A DNA stretch of 58,811 nucleotides from Desulfuromonadales bacterium (GCA_030145195.1 JAQYVY010000021.1:1-58811), one strand, 5' to 3'; counted from the stretch's first letter, positions 46,131 through 55,722 are shown. The notes: generated from the sequence alone by a model not told the origin. Made by a program: numbers and translations.

Positions 46131-46163
46131 AAAAGGCCGCCACCCCAAAGAGGGATGGCGGCC
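46131..46163 (-). terminator. intrinsic terminator after the glnK-amtB-Gcw operon
   Basis: GGCCGCCA and TGGCGGCC (46135-46142 and 46156-46163) pair around a 13-base loop; five T follow on the minus strand. Confidence 0.82.
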
Positions 46164-46206
46164 GAATCGTCAGGAGGCAAATCTTGACGATTGAATTCTC
46201 TATGAC

Positions 46207-46959
46207 CTAAAAGGCCAAGGTTACGGTCACACCACCAACGGTTTCGCTGTCGATAGCATCTCTGGCGGCATTGCTGATACCTTCAGAAAAGAGGAAGGAG
46301 GTCGAAACCGTCACTTGATCGGTCACAGCAAAGTCAGCCCCGACACTCAACTCATAATTGTGCCAGTCGCTGTAGGCACCAACAGCGTAATCGCTTTTAT
46401 CGTTGTAACCCACCAATGCACCGAGACTCAGGCTGAGTTTTTCGCTCAAGTCAAAGGAATGGCCCACAGACGCAGTGTAGTAGAGGCCGTTATCATCGGC
46501 TTCGTCCCAATCGTAGTAGACCGTCACGGAAGGTTCAAGGATAGTTGACAGACCAACAGTAAGATAGAGTTCGTTGGTGTCAGGCAGGTCAGCACTATCG
46601 CCATCCAGCATGTAATAAATATTACCGACACTGATCGATACCAAGTCATTGATATCCCGCGAGTAGTCGATCACAATATCGTTCTCGGTCGCCTCGCCGC
46701 TCTTGAGACCTTCTCTATTGTCAGTGCTGAGTTGCACATTAGTCCAGTAGCTTAAGGTGAAGTTGCCAGAAGTAACATCAACGCCACCCTGAGCGACGGA
46801 CTTACTTCCGCTCAGATCAAAACCACGCCACAAGTACTTATCAAAAACGCCAATGTAAGCATCACCTTCAACTTCGATAGCAGCCATGGCCGGGGTGCTT
46901 ACGGCGACCAAAGCGAGGGACATAACCAGAGCAACAACAATAAACTTCTTCATCTTCAT
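46207..46959 (-). CDS. outer-membrane beta-barrel protein, Gcw_chp (TIGR02001) family
   Basis: This 250-residue protein has a signal peptide ending AMAA and alternating strands typical of a small outer-membrane barrel, ending in the C-terminal signature VTVTLAF. The N-terminal motif KYLWRGFDLSGSKSVAQGGV is the Gcw_chp hallmark (Y-WRG...S...QGG). Members often sit beside glnK-amtB, as here, but their substrate is not established. A passage for ammonium or small nitrogen compounds is a guess. AAGGAG precedes the ATG. It is the last gene after amtB. Confidence 0.85.
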   Translation of the reverse strand: MKMKKFIVVALVMSLALVAVSTPAMAAIEVEGDAYIGVFDKYLWRGFDLSGSKSVAQGGVDVTSGNFTLSYWTNVQLSTDNREGLKSGEATENDIVIDYSRDINDLVSISVGNIYYMLDGDSADLPDTNELYLTVGLSTILEPSVTVYYDWDEADDNGLYYTASVGHSFDLSEKLSLSLGALVGYNDKSDYAVGAYSDWHNYELSVGADFAVTDQVTVSTSFLFSEGISNAARDAIDSETVGGVTVTLAF

Positions 46960-46990
46960 TCTCCTTGGATAATCAATGATGTTTAATTTT

Positions 46991-47015
46991 CCCGCGAGGC
47001 GCGCTGCCTCGCGGG
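46991..47015 (-). other. GC-rich stem-loop between amtB and the Gcw_chp gene
   Basis: CCCGCGAGGC pairs exactly with GCCTCGCGGG around a 5-base loop. No T run follows on the minus strand, so it is not a clear terminator. It may protect the glnK-amtB mRNA end or cause partial termination and lower the last gene. Confidence 0.55.
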
Positions 47016-47029
47016 AGAGACAAATCTGA

Positions 47030-48415
47030 TTAATTTTGTTTTACCGGGCTATTGACACGCGCTGCAGCTGGAGCGGCATCTGGAACATATGCAGCAGTCC
47101 CCATGCCACCAAGGTGGACAGTCTGGAAGTCAGGGTAAGCTTCCATACCGATTTCGGCGAGGTCAAGACCGCGATACTCGTCTTCTTCACTGCAACGGAG
47201 ACCTATAGTGTACTTGATGACCAGCCAGACAACGGAACTGCTAACGATGACAAAGGCGCCGATAGAGAGGACCCCTATGCCTTGAGTCATAAAGCTGGTT
47301 TCAGCATTGGTGAAGGGAACGGCCATGGTTCCCCAGATACCGCAGACCAGGTGAACCGAGAGCGCACCGACGACATCGTCAATCTTAAGCTTGTCGAAGA
47401 AAGGAACCGCCAGGACCACCAGCACACCACCGACGCCACCAATCAAAATCGCAGCGCCGAGGGAGGGGGTCTGCGGACCGGCAGTGATCGAGACCAGTCC
47501 GGCCAGAGCACCGTTCAGCCCCATGGTGACGTCAACCTTCTTGTAAAGAACCTGAACCATGGCCATCGCCGCGAGCATGCCGCCACAGGCAGCCAGGTTG
47601 GTATTAGCAATAACATTACCCATTTCGACAACTGAAGCAGCATCACCCAGAGCGAGCACCGAACCACCGTTGAAACCGTACCAACCCATCCAGAGAATAA
47701 AAGTACCGAGAGTCGCCATGGGGATGTTGGAACCAGGCATTGGGTTGACGCGACCGCCCTTACCGTACTTGCCTTTACGAGCGCCGAGGATGATGGCACC
47801 AGTTAGTGCCGCCCAGCCGCCGACAGAGTGAACCAGAGTGGAGCCTGCATAGTCAGCGAAACCCATCTCGGACAACCAGCCGCCGCCCCAAGCCCAAGAG
47901 CCCTGGATCGGGTAGATGATGCCACAGAGGACGATACAGAAAACCAGAAACGACCAGATTTTAATCCGTTCAGCCACACAGCCGGAAACCACCGAACAGG
48001 CCGCGCCACAAAAGACCATCTGGAAGAACCAGTCAGATGAACTAGAGTAGCCAGCCGAGTAATCGCCAGCCAGTGCGGCAGCATCATCAGCAGCCCAAAG
48101 GCCAAACGAACCAATGTAACCACCGTCAACCCCGGCATACATCAAGTTATAGCCACACAGGTAAAACAGAACGCCGGCAATGCCGAACAGCGAGATATTT
48201 TTCAAACAGATAGTCGCAACGTTCTTGGAACGAACCAGACCAGCTTCAAGCATACCGAAACCAGCGGCCATCCACATAACCAGAATCCCCATGATCAAAA
48301 ACGAAAAGGTATTCAGAATGTAGGTCATTTCAGAGACTGGAGCATCCTCGGCCAGAGCAAGAACTGGCAGGGCAACCAGAGCTACAGTTGACAGGGCAAT
48401 AAAAAACTTTTTCAT
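47030..48415 (-). CDS. amtB: ammonium transporter AmtB with signal peptide
   Basis: The 461-residue protein has a cleavable signal (MKKFFIALSTVALVALPVLA then LAEDA), eleven helices, and both pore His: DYAGSTLVHSVGGWAALTGA and DDVVGALSVHLVCGIWGTMA. GLRCSEEDEYRGLDLAEIG near the C-terminus is the PII-contact motif. A further 40-residue Ala/Pro/Gly tail follows. GAGGAGG precedes the ATG. It is 29 bases after glnK, whose product plugs AmtB when nitrogen is plentiful. Confidence 0.96.
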   Translation of the reverse strand: MKKFFIALSTVALVALPVLALAEDAPVSEMTYILNTFSFLIMGILVMWMAAGFGMLEAGLVRSKNVATICLKNISLFGIAGVLFYLCGYNLMYAGVDGGYIGSFGLWAADDAAALAGDYSAGYSSSSDWFFQMVFCGAACSVVSGCVAERIKIWSFLVFCIVLCGIIYPIQGSWAWGGGWLSEMGFADYAGSTLVHSVGGWAALTGAIILGARKGKYGKGGRVNPMPGSNIPMATLGTFILWMGWYGFNGGSVLALGDAASVVEMGNVIANTNLAACGGMLAAMAMVQVLYKKVDVTMGLNGALAGLVSITAGPQTPSLGAAILIGGVGGVLVVLAVPFFDKLKIDDVVGALSVHLVCGIWGTMAVPFTNAETSFMTQGIGVLSIGAFVIVSSSVVWLVIKYTIGLRCSEEDEYRGLDLAEIGMEAYPDFQTVHLGGMGTAAYVPDAAPAAARVNSPVKQN

Positions 48416-48444
48416 GACTTTATCCTCCTCAGATTCTTTTTGGT

Positions 48445-48972
<528 letters not shown>

Positions 48973-48981
48973 TCAATAATA

Positions 48982-48999
48982 ATGCATCTGCCGTGCCAA
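48982..48999 (-). promoter_or_regulatory. sigma-54 promoter of glnK-amtB
   Basis: The minus strand reads TTGGCACG-GCAG-ATGCAT, matching the consensus YTGGCACG-N4-TTGCW at all key bases, with GG and GC ten bases apart. Transcription would start near 48971 and give a leader of about 190 bases. Activation would need an NtrC-type protein, possibly phosphorylated by the kinase just upstream. Confidence 0.85.
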
Positions 49000-49097
49000 A
49001 AAAACTTATCAATAAATTACAGGCACTTACAGTCTTGCATGCGTTTCACCATCAGAAGAATGCACAAAAAATCAACAGAAGCGCAAAGATTAATCGC

Positions 49098-50687
49098 TCA
49101 GTCAATAGGCAGCTGAATCCGAAACGCGGCACCCTCGCCCAAACAGCTTTCTACGGTAATTGTGCCAGCATGTTCCCGAATGATATTCCGACAGATATAG
49201 AGACCGAGGCCGGTGCCCTCGCCCTCCGGTTTAGTGGTTACAAACGGCTCAAAAATGGTTTCTTGTAGAGCGACGTCAATTCCGGGGCCTTGGTCACGCA
49301 CGATCAATTCCAGCATGTTATCTGAGAGTTTTCTGGTACTCAAAACCACCTCACCGTCATGGTTCATCGCCTGAGCCGCGTTCATCACCAGGTTGATCAA
49401 GACCTGCTTGAGCTTATTGGGATCTGCATTGATAACCGGCACCGTCTCAAAATCAGTTTCGAGCCGAATAGAATTGCGCTGCATCTCGAAACGCAACAAA
49501 GTACAGACCTCAACAATCAGTTCGTTGAGATCGACCAGACGATGGTGTGCTTCTCGGTTGCTGGAAAAGGAGAGCAGTCCACCCGTCAAGTTCTTCATGC
49601 GATTGACTTCAGTTTCGATCTTTTCAGCCATTTCCTCCTGGAAAGCATTCAACGGCCCGTCTCGTCGAATCAGCTGGGTGGCGTAAGCCACTAAAGCCAA
49701 AGGATTATTGATTTCATGCGCAATACTGGCAGAGAGCCTTCCGACTTCGGCCAACTTCTCGGTCTGGATGGTTTGTTCAAGCAGCTTCTTGAATTCAGTA
49801 ATGTCCTCGACAATAACAACCACACCGGTCACCTCATCACCATCATGCAACGGTGCCAGGCGACGCTTTTGAAAACGGAAGGTGCCGTCAAGATTTCGGT
49901 GCAACAGCCGCAGCTTTGCCTTACGACCACTCTGCAGCACCAGCTTGATCCGTGAAACAACCCCTTCTTTAACCAACACAGGGAAACGCTCAGGCAACAA
50001 GGAGCCGATCGCTTCATCAGCGGTCAAACCACTCATTTCAGCCATCCGGCGGTTCCAGGAAGTGATCCGCAGGTCCACGTCAACGGTGTAAATCCCAAGA
50101 TTGACGCTTTTAAGAATCCTCTCATTGAGCTGATTGAGCTGCCTATTTTCCTCCGACATGGAACGGAGTCGTTCGTAAAGTCTGGCGTTTTCGATAGAGA
50201 TCGCCGCCTGCCGGCTCAAAGTCAGCAAGGGATCAATATCTTCAGCTGAGAAAGCTCCCGGTCGTGGGCTCTCAACATTAAAGACACCAACCAATTTATC
50301 ATGGTTGATCAACGGCACTGCCAGTTCACAGCGCGCCCCCGGTATTCCAGCAACGTAATCAGGCAACTGCCGCACATCTTCAACCAAAATGGGTTGTTGA
50401 GTTAAAGCGACCCGACCCATAACCCCTTGACCGATCAGTACGGTCTGCTTAATGGCCTCGTCCGTGTAGCCATAAGCCGCCACGGCCGAGAGGTGAACAC
50501 CGTCCTCATCAAGCAATCGGATAATTGCGTTTTCAAAACGAAACACATCCCGGGCGATGCTCAACAACCGCGCCAGCAACTCCTCCAGGTCAACAGTCGA
50601 AGAGAGCTCCTGACTGATTTCAACCAGTGCCTTTAAAAGACGAGCAGATTTGTGCTCGGAGATATTTGGTAGAGTTTCAACAATCAT
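49098..50687 (-). CDS. GAF-PAS sensor histidine kinase upstream of glnK
   Basis: This is a cytosolic 529-residue kinase. A GAF domain spans about 20-170 (LLSIARDVFRFENAIIRLLD), a PAS domain about 190-300 (ILKSVNLGIYTVDVDLRITS), then HisKA with His324 in SASIAHEINNPLALVAYATQ. The ATPase domain has the N-box VLINLVMNAAQAM, DQGPGID and GEGTGLGLYICR. The layout is like NtrB-type kinases. It is on the same strand just before the glnK leader, so a role in nitrogen control, possibly feeding the sigma-54 activator, is plausible. No response regulator is adjacent. The ATG at 50687 has a weak AAGGG. Confidence 0.9.
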   Translation of the reverse strand: MIVETLPNISEHKSARLLKALVEISQELSSTVDLEELLARLLSIARDVFRFENAIIRLLDEDGVHLSAVAAYGYTDEAIKQTVLIGQGVMGRVALTQQPILVEDVRQLPDYVAGIPGARCELAVPLINHDKLVGVFNVESPRPGAFSAEDIDPLLTLSRQAAISIENARLYERLRSMSEENRQLNQLNERILKSVNLGIYTVDVDLRITSWNRRMAEMSGLTADEAIGSLLPERFPVLVKEGVVSRIKLVLQSGRKAKLRLLHRNLDGTFRFQKRRLAPLHDGDEVTGVVVIVEDITEFKKLLEQTIQTEKLAEVGRLSASIAHEINNPLALVAYATQLIRRDGPLNAFQEEMAEKIETEVNRMKNLTGGLLSFSSNREAHHRLVDLNELIVEVCTLLRFEMQRNSIRLETDFETVPVINADPNKLKQVLINLVMNAAQAMNHDGEVVLSTRKLSDNMLELIVRDQGPGIDVALQETIFEPFVTTKPEGEGTGLGLYICRNIIREHAGTITVESCLGEGAAFRIQLPID

Positions 50688-50858
50688 CACCCTTAACTAT
50701 AACGCACAACCCGTGCCACATATGAAACACCTATAAAAGCTCGGGATAACAGTCACTTGACATTTCACCTCGACAATGAGATTTCGAGGCTGCCTGAAAT
50801 CTTGCCGCTGTTGCAATCTTTTTAAGCAGTACGCGCTCAGGAATATATGGCTTTCCCC

Positions 50859-50887
50859 TTGAGTTAGGGAGCCGTATTCCTTATACT
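50859..50887 (+). promoter_or_regulatory. sigma-70 promoter of the structured RNA
   Basis: TTGAGT (50859-50864) and TATACT (50882-50887) are exactly 17 bases apart. It is one of the best sigma-70 matches in the window. No reading frame with a ribosome site follows it. Confidence 0.7.
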
Positions 50888-50892
50888 AACAA

Positions 50893-51116
50893 CACAAGTT
50901 AAGCTCTCTGCCCTGTATGTGAGGTTGCTATACCCACGCGGAATATTTTTCAATCGGGAAGGTTCTTGTGAAAGTGGTGTGCAAGCCTGCCTCGAAGCAG
51001 GACGCCTGAAGCGTTCACAGTTCCACCCACCTAGTTGACCGTCGTCGTGAGGTCACGAACCCACGGCAGGTGTGGAGGGCACAAGAAAAGACGTCGGGAG
51101 ATCCGGCGTCTTTTTA
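50893..51116 (+). ncRNA. structured non-coding RNA, 6S-like candidate
   Basis: The 689 bases between two genes here (50688-51376) hold a promoter, then about 195 bases with no plausible gene, then a strong terminator (51087-51116: GACGTCGG and CCGGCGTC, then TTTTT). The RNA ends can close as TGCCCT (50909-50914) with AGGGCA. An internal hairpin CCTGC-ctcgaa-GCAGG is embedded in a longer GTGG-TGTG / CACA-CCAC stem. The size and long-hairpin form suit 6S RNA, the inhibitor of sigma-70 RNA polymerase, but I cannot confirm the family without a covariance search. It is not SRP, RNase P or tmRNA as far as can be seen. Confidence 0.55.
51087..51116 (+). terminator. terminator of the structured RNA
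   Basis: AAAAGACGTCGG pairs with CCGGCGTCTTTT (one G-U) around GAGAT, with a T run completing it. Confidence 0.88.
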
Positions 51117-51138
51117 TTTCTATCACGCAAGCGGAGCA

Positions 51139-51275
51139 TGATCGCCACGAAGACACCAAGGCGCTAAGAAACAGAGCCATTATTATTGAACAATTCAAAG
51201 GGAAAGACCTACATAACTGCCAGGCAGCGGAGCAACCAATACCTCTTGGAGCCTTTGTGCCTTAGTGGCAATCAT
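51139..51275. repeat. dispersed inverted repeat with both arms
   Basis: The left arm atgatcgccacgaagacacc (51138 on, through gcgctaag) and the right arm ending gtgccttagtggcaatcat (51257-51275) are imperfect inverted copies about 75 bases apart. It is one of six related sites in the window and lies between the RNA terminator and the TraB-family gene. Confidence 0.65.
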
Positions 51276-51376
51276 TCGTTGTCTTTTTACCTGTTTGACC
51301 ACCCTGGAGCAGAGGAATATTCCTTCATCTAATCCTGAGCTTGTACTATCTTTTCCCGAATTTTCGGAAGGGCCAT

Positions 51377-52552
51377 ATGAACACAGCAGAGCACAACGAC
51401 ATAAAACGCGTCACGATTGCCGATCAGGAGTATCTCTTGGTCGGCACCGCACATATTTCACAGGACTCCATCGATACAGTCAAAGAGGTCATCGCAACGG
51501 AAGCACCGGATACCGTCTGTGTTGAGCTTGACGAGCAGCGTCACCGAGCGCTGCGCAACCCGCGCCACTGGGAGTCGTTGAATCTGATCCAGGTTCTAAA
51601 ACAGGGGCAGGCACCGTTTCTGTTGGCAAACCTTACTCTGGCTTCGTTTCAGAAACGGATGGGATTACAAACCGGCGTCAAACCCGGAGCGGAACTGGCT
51701 GCTGCAGCCGAAGCCGCTGAAGAGCTGGGAATTAAGGTAGAATTGGTCGATCGGGAAATTCGTACTACACTGCTCAGGGCCTGGCGCAAAGCTGGCTTCT
51801 GGAAGAAAATGACCTTACTGGCGACCCTGCTGGCCAGCCTGTTTGACTCACAGAAGATGGATGAAGAGGAGTTAGCGAAGCTTCGAGAAACCGACACCCT
51901 TTCGGCAATGCTCGATGAGATGAGCGAGGTGCTGCCGACCGTCAAAACCATCCTGGTCGATGAGCGCGACTCCTACATGGCTCACCATATTCGTCAAGCT
52001 CCAGGGAAAAAGATTGTCGCCATCGTCGGCGCGGCCCATTTACCCGGAATCGTCAAGAAACTCGAGCGAACCTTTACCAACGAAGAGATTGCCGAACTTT
52101 CAGTGGTTCCAGAGAAGACCCAACTGTCAAAAGCACTGCCGTGGTTAATTCCAGCCATTGTCTTTGGTCTGTTCATCGCAGGGTTTATAGCTGGCGACAC
52201 CGAACAACTCACCAATGCGGCTGTCGCCTGGGTTCTTGCCAACGGTCTACTTTCGGCACTGGGAGCACTGCTGGCCCTTGGCCACCCGCTGACAATTCTG
52301 GCGGCTTTCGTCGCCGCACCGATCACCTCCCTCAACCCTACCATCGGTGCCGGCTTTGTCACCGGCCTAGTCCAGGCCTTCGTCGCTTCGCCACAGGTTC
52401 GCGACATGGAAAAGGTTGCCGAAGACATCTCCAAATTAAGCGGTTGGTGGCGCAATCGCCTGACCCGCGTCCTGCTGGTCTTCCTCTTTTCTTCGTTCGG
52501 CTCAGCAATCGGCACCATGGTCGCGTTCGGCTGGCTGAAAGATCTTTTCTAG
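51377..52552 (+). CDS. TraB/PrgY-family membrane protein
   Basis: The 391-residue protein has the TraB-family N-terminal domain: EYLLVGTAHISQDSIDTVKE, VCVELDEQRHRAL, and KIVAIVGAAHLPGIVKKLER. The GTAH and VGAAH His pair and Glu residues are those proposed as metal-binding in the TIKI/TraB superfamily. The C-terminal half has four or five hydrophobic helices. It could be a membrane metalloprotease-like protein; prokaryotic members are mostly untested. The ATG at 51377 has GGAAGGG upstream. Its TAG stop lies within the CTAG end of the MITE-like element that follows. Confidence 0.88.
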   Translation: MNTAEHNDIKRVTIADQEYLLVGTAHISQDSIDTVKEVIATEAPDTVCVELDEQRHRALRNPRHWESLNLIQVLKQGQAPFLLANLTLASFQKRMGLQTGVKPGAELAAAAEAAEELGIKVELVDREIRTTLLRAWRKAGFWKKMTLLATLLASLFDSQKMDEEELAKLRETDTLSAMLDEMSEVLPTVKTILVDERDSYMAHHIRQAPGKKIVAIVGAAHLPGIVKKLERTFTNEEIAELSVVPEKTQLSKALPWLIPAIVFGLFIAGFIAGDTEQLTNAAVAWVLANGLLSALGALLALGHPLTILAAFVAAPITSLNPTIGAGFVTGLVQAFVASPQVRDMEKVAEDISKLSGWWRNRLTRVLLVFLFSSFGSAIGTMVAFGWLKDLF

Positions 52553-52716
52553 CAGCCTGTCAGACTATCAGGGCTGAGGCGAAAACTTGGGTGCCTGAGA
52601 CCAGATTTTAGCTAATTTGAGAGTAATAGCCGTAGCTATTGGTCGAAAAGGAGCTAAGATATGGGCCAAACAGGCGAATTTGCAGCCAGTTCATTGATAG
52701 TCCGACAGACTGCTAG
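52549..52716. mobile_element. 168-bp MITE-like element with 21-bp inverted ends
   Basis: The left end ctagcagcctgtcagactat (plus c, 52549-52569) and the inverted right end at 52696-52716 match at 19 of 21 bases. Both outer ends are CTAG, which may be a target duplication or part of the ends. Inside, TTTTAGCT near 52601 and AGCTAAGAT near 52654 add a nested inverted repeat, so the whole folds as a long hairpin. It has no gene. It sits between the TraB-family stop and the converging L,D-transpeptidase, where it might also act as a terminator. Confidence 0.72.
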
Positions 52717-52738
52717 ACAACGAACATTCTCCGCATCA

Positions 52739-54457
52739 CTACAAGCCACCCCAACGTCCCGCATCCGAACCGGCCTTAAGCTGTTCCAGGACACGATATC
52801 TCGGCTCGGAAAGAGCAAAATCCAGATCAAGATCGCGCAGGTAGACATCCGGGCGGAAGTTGACCTTGCCGTCGCCGCCAACCCAGGCGGTCCAGTATTG
52901 GATATGCACGGGTATCGGCCGGATACTGACCTGGCTCGGTGAAACCTGCGCAAACAGTTCAGACAGCTTCTCGCTGTCGCTGTTAACACCGAGCAGATAT
53001 TCCGCCAAAGCCTCAGGTTTTTCTACGCGAATGCAGCCGGAGCTGAAAGAGCGGACATTACGACTGAACAGGTAGCGCTCGTTGGTATCGTGAAGATAGA
53101 CATTGAAACCATTAGGGAACATGAATTTGACCCGACCCAAAGGATTCCACGGTCCCGGCTCCATTCTCAGCATCCCGGGGAAATTTTCCGCAGTCACCCC
53201 TGACCAGTTGATTTCACCTGGATCCACAGCGATCCACTCGTTGCCAATTTTACGAAGTACCTTGAAATGCTTGCGCTGCAGATAGCTTGGATCGGCCATG
53301 ATCTTGGGCAGTTTATCTTCACGCAGGATCGTCGGTGGCACCGTCCAGTAGGGAGCGAACTCCAGATAGGTTATGCGGGAGGAAAAGATTGGGGTTTTGC
53401 GATATTTCGTCCCGACAATCACCGGCAGACTGAGGACCGGGACCCCTTGCTCCATCACCTCCAGCAGAAAATCAGCAACATTGATGCGAACATGGCGAGC
53501 CCCAAAATCTTTAGGCATCCAGCGCCAGCGTTCAAGGTTCAGTTCAATCTGCCGCATCCGCTTCTCAATAGGTACATTTAACGCCAGCAAGCTCTTCGGC
53601 CCGACCACCCCATCATCGACCAACCCATGTCTGAGCTGAAAATTTTTCATGGCGCTATGGGTGATATCATCATAGACGGGTTCAGCAGGGACACCTTCAT
53701 TCAGATCACCCGTCAGCATTAACAGATTACGCAGAGCATGAACCCGCTCATCGACATCGCCGAGACGCAACGATGGTCCGGGTGGGATTTTAGGCCAACC
53801 ACCCAAGGCAGCAACCGTCTGATACTCATCGAGAGTAGCAACCAACTGACGATACCCTTCATGAGGTGGCAGAAGGTCATCAAGAACCGTAGCGATACGC
53901 CCAGTCCGTACAACGTATTCAAGCAGCTTAACCAAATCGGCCTTGCGACGCCGAGCATTCCAATCAACATGCGACAGAGCCGGGTCAACCTGACCCTCTA
54001 CCATATGGGTAGCCAGGGTCAGAAACGCTTGAGAAAGAAACAAATCAAGGACCGCGCGATTATTCGGTGACAACGGCAGGTTATGTCGAGAGAAATCATC
54101 CTGAATCCTGATCAAACCTTCCAGCTCTGCCAACAGGTAATCGTTGCCACACAAACCATGTTCACCGGCTTCGCGAAGATGCTCAATAAGAGACCGCGCC
54201 TCCGGTTTAAGCAACCAACCATCCGTCCAGACCGGTCGATACTCGCGTTGCTGGTATAACTCTAAAATCTGCTCATGTGAAAACAGTCGGGCAACACCAA
54301 CCAAGGGCGCAGAAAGGGTCCCCCGGCTGTTGAGCAGGACGGAAATACGCTCACCAGTCTGCCGGTCAAGCAGAGCGTTGACGCCTCCAAGCGGGCCAAC
54401 CGCTACCAGGAGAATCCAGAGCAGGACAATAGAAAATATTTTGACGACAGGACACAT
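52739..54457 (-). CDS. L,D-transpeptidase of the YcbB/LdtD type
   Basis: The 572-residue enzyme forms 3-3 cross-links in peptidoglycan. It has a signal peptide or N-terminal anchor (about 1-28), a helical scaffold domain (to about 250), a peptidoglycan-binding domain (ITHSAMKNFQLRHGLVDDGV then VGPKSLLALN) and a YkuD catalytic domain from about 315. The catalytic stretch is YLHDTNERYLFSR with FSSGCIRVEKPEALAEYLL, containing the nucleophile Cys and paired His. This layout, with an insertion between the His and Cys motifs, is that of E. coli YcbB. The ATG at 54457 has only a distant GGAG. Confidence 0.92.
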   Translation of the reverse strand: MCPVVKIFSIVLLWILLVAVGPLGGVNALLDRQTGERISVLLNSRGTLSAPLVGVARLFSHEQILELYQQREYRPVWTDGWLLKPEARSLIEHLREAGEHGLCGNDYLLAELEGLIRIQDDFSRHNLPLSPNNRAVLDLFLSQAFLTLATHMVEGQVDPALSHVDWNARRRKADLVKLLEYVVRTGRIATVLDDLLPPHEGYRQLVATLDEYQTVAALGGWPKIPPGPSLRLGDVDERVHALRNLLMLTGDLNEGVPAEPVYDDITHSAMKNFQLRHGLVDDGVVGPKSLLALNVPIEKRMRQIELNLERWRWMPKDFGARHVRINVADFLLEVMEQGVPVLSLPVIVGTKYRKTPIFSSRITYLEFAPYWTVPPTILREDKLPKIMADPSYLQRKHFKVLRKIGNEWIAVDPGEINWSGVTAENFPGMLRMEPGPWNPLGRVKFMFPNGFNVYLHDTNERYLFSRNVRSFSSGCIRVEKPEALAEYLLGVNSDSEKLSELFAQVSPSQVSIRPIPVHIQYWTAWVGGDGKVNFRPDVYLRDLDLDFALSEPRYRVLEQLKAGSDAGRWGGL

Positions 54458-54540
54458 ACAAACAGCTAAAACTCCAGAATAAGTTATCTGCTTATCTACT
54501 TCGTTCCACTAAAGAGCTGTTAGGCAAGGTCTATAGTCAA

Positions 54541-54649
54541 TCTCACGCTCGTTCGCGTTGCTCACTCAAGACGCAAAGGCGCGAAGAAAATCTTAAGCTA
54601 TAGGGTCAACCTTTGCGTCTTTGCGGCTTTGCGTGAGACAAGATTTTGA
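54541..54649. repeat. dispersed inverted repeat (cgcaaagacgcaaag type) in a gene-free stretch
   Basis: The gap 54458-54871 holds no gene. It contains a left arm (tctcacgc ... agacgcaaaggcgcgaagaa, 54541-54588) and a right arm (cctttgcgtctttgcggctt then tgcgtgagacaagatttt, 54610-54648) in inverted order, about 22 bases apart. The left arm has an extra 20 bases between tctcacgc and agacgcaaag. Related copies are at 55723 and 51139. Confidence 0.75.
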
Positions 54650-54871
54650 TTTCGACCTTAAGTTGATTGACTGCCCCCGAGTTGAAACAATTTTTAGTTT
54701 TGCAATCAGAGCTCAAGTTGAGTCAAATGGATAAGCAGAATAAGTTATTAAGCATTGAGGCTAGCGTAAATTACAACACGACCCTCAAACACAACAACAC
54801 CACGAATATATTATAGCCTGTAGAATTTACGATATGATAGTCTCACCTATTATTCTTTTACTGGAGCAGGC

Positions 54872-55690
54872 ATGGACTGGAAAACTTTTTTTGACAATCT
54901 TGGCATGAACGGTACGCGCTGGCAATGGCGCATAATGAAATGGGAACGCAACCTGCGCAACCTGCGGCAGGGCGGTTCAGCTTCCGGAAACTGGTCGATT
55001 TCAAAAGTTTTGATCGGTATCAACCTGCTGCTATACGGCCTGATGGTGGTATGGGGGATAACACACGGTCTCGGCTCTTCATCGCTACTTAATCCAGACC
55101 TCTATCTCCTCCTTGATTTCGGCGCCCAATACTGGCCAAGCGTGCTTACCGACGGCGAATGGTGGCGCTGCATCACCTACGCTTTTACGCATGGCGGCCT
55201 GATCCATCTCGCTTTCAACATGGTGGTCCTTTACCAGATCGGCCCCATGATCGAAGAAGAAATTGGCAGCATCCGCTTTATCTCCCTCTACGTCCTGACC
55301 GCCCTGACCGCAACCTTTGCCGGTCTCGCCTGGCAGATTTTCATCGCAGAACGGTGGATTCTGGTCGTCGGGGCCTCCGGTTCCCTGTTCGGCTTGATCG
55401 GCTTCGCCATCAGCTACTACCACCGGGTCGGCGGCCAGATGGCACACACCTACCGCAATCATATGCTGCGTTGGGCCGCGATCGCCTTTGTCTTTGGCCT
55501 GGTGGTCGGCGCTGACAACGCCGCGCATCTTGGCGGCGGCATCGGCGGAGCAATGTTTGGATGGGTATTGCCCATCGGAGTGCGTGGTCGTCAGCTGTTC
55601 CGGCCCTTCTTCAACACTCTAGGCGCGGCCGCTCTTTTTGTCACGGTGGTCAGTCTGATGATGATGGTTGGCTCCTGGATTTTCAGGTAA
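54872..55690 (+). CDS. rhomboid intramembrane serine protease
   Basis: This 272-residue protein has six or seven helices and the rhomboid catalytic pair: Ser169 in VVGASGSLFGL and His219 in ADNAAHLGGGIGG. The oxyanion-side Asn116 is in HLAFNMVVLYQIGP, and EWWRCITYAFTHGGLIH is the usual segment before it. An N-terminal cytosolic stretch of about 40 charged residues precedes the first helix. GGAG lies before the ATG. Its substrates are unknown; nothing nearby points to one. Confidence 0.93.
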   Translation: MDWKTFFDNLGMNGTRWQWRIMKWERNLRNLRQGGSASGNWSISKVLIGINLLLYGLMVVWGITHGLGSSSLLNPDLYLLLDFGAQYWPSVLTDGEWWRCITYAFTHGGLIHLAFNMVVLYQIGPMIEEEIGSIRFISLYVLTALTATFAGLAWQIFIAERWILVVGASGSLFGLIGFAISYYHRVGGQMAHTYRNHMLRWAAIAFVFGLVVGADNAAHLGGGIGGAMFGWVLPIGVRGRQLFRPFFNTLGAAALFVTVVSLMMMVGSWIFR

Positions 55691-55722
55691 GAGCTACTGT
55701 TGTTTAGCCCTGAAAACAATTC

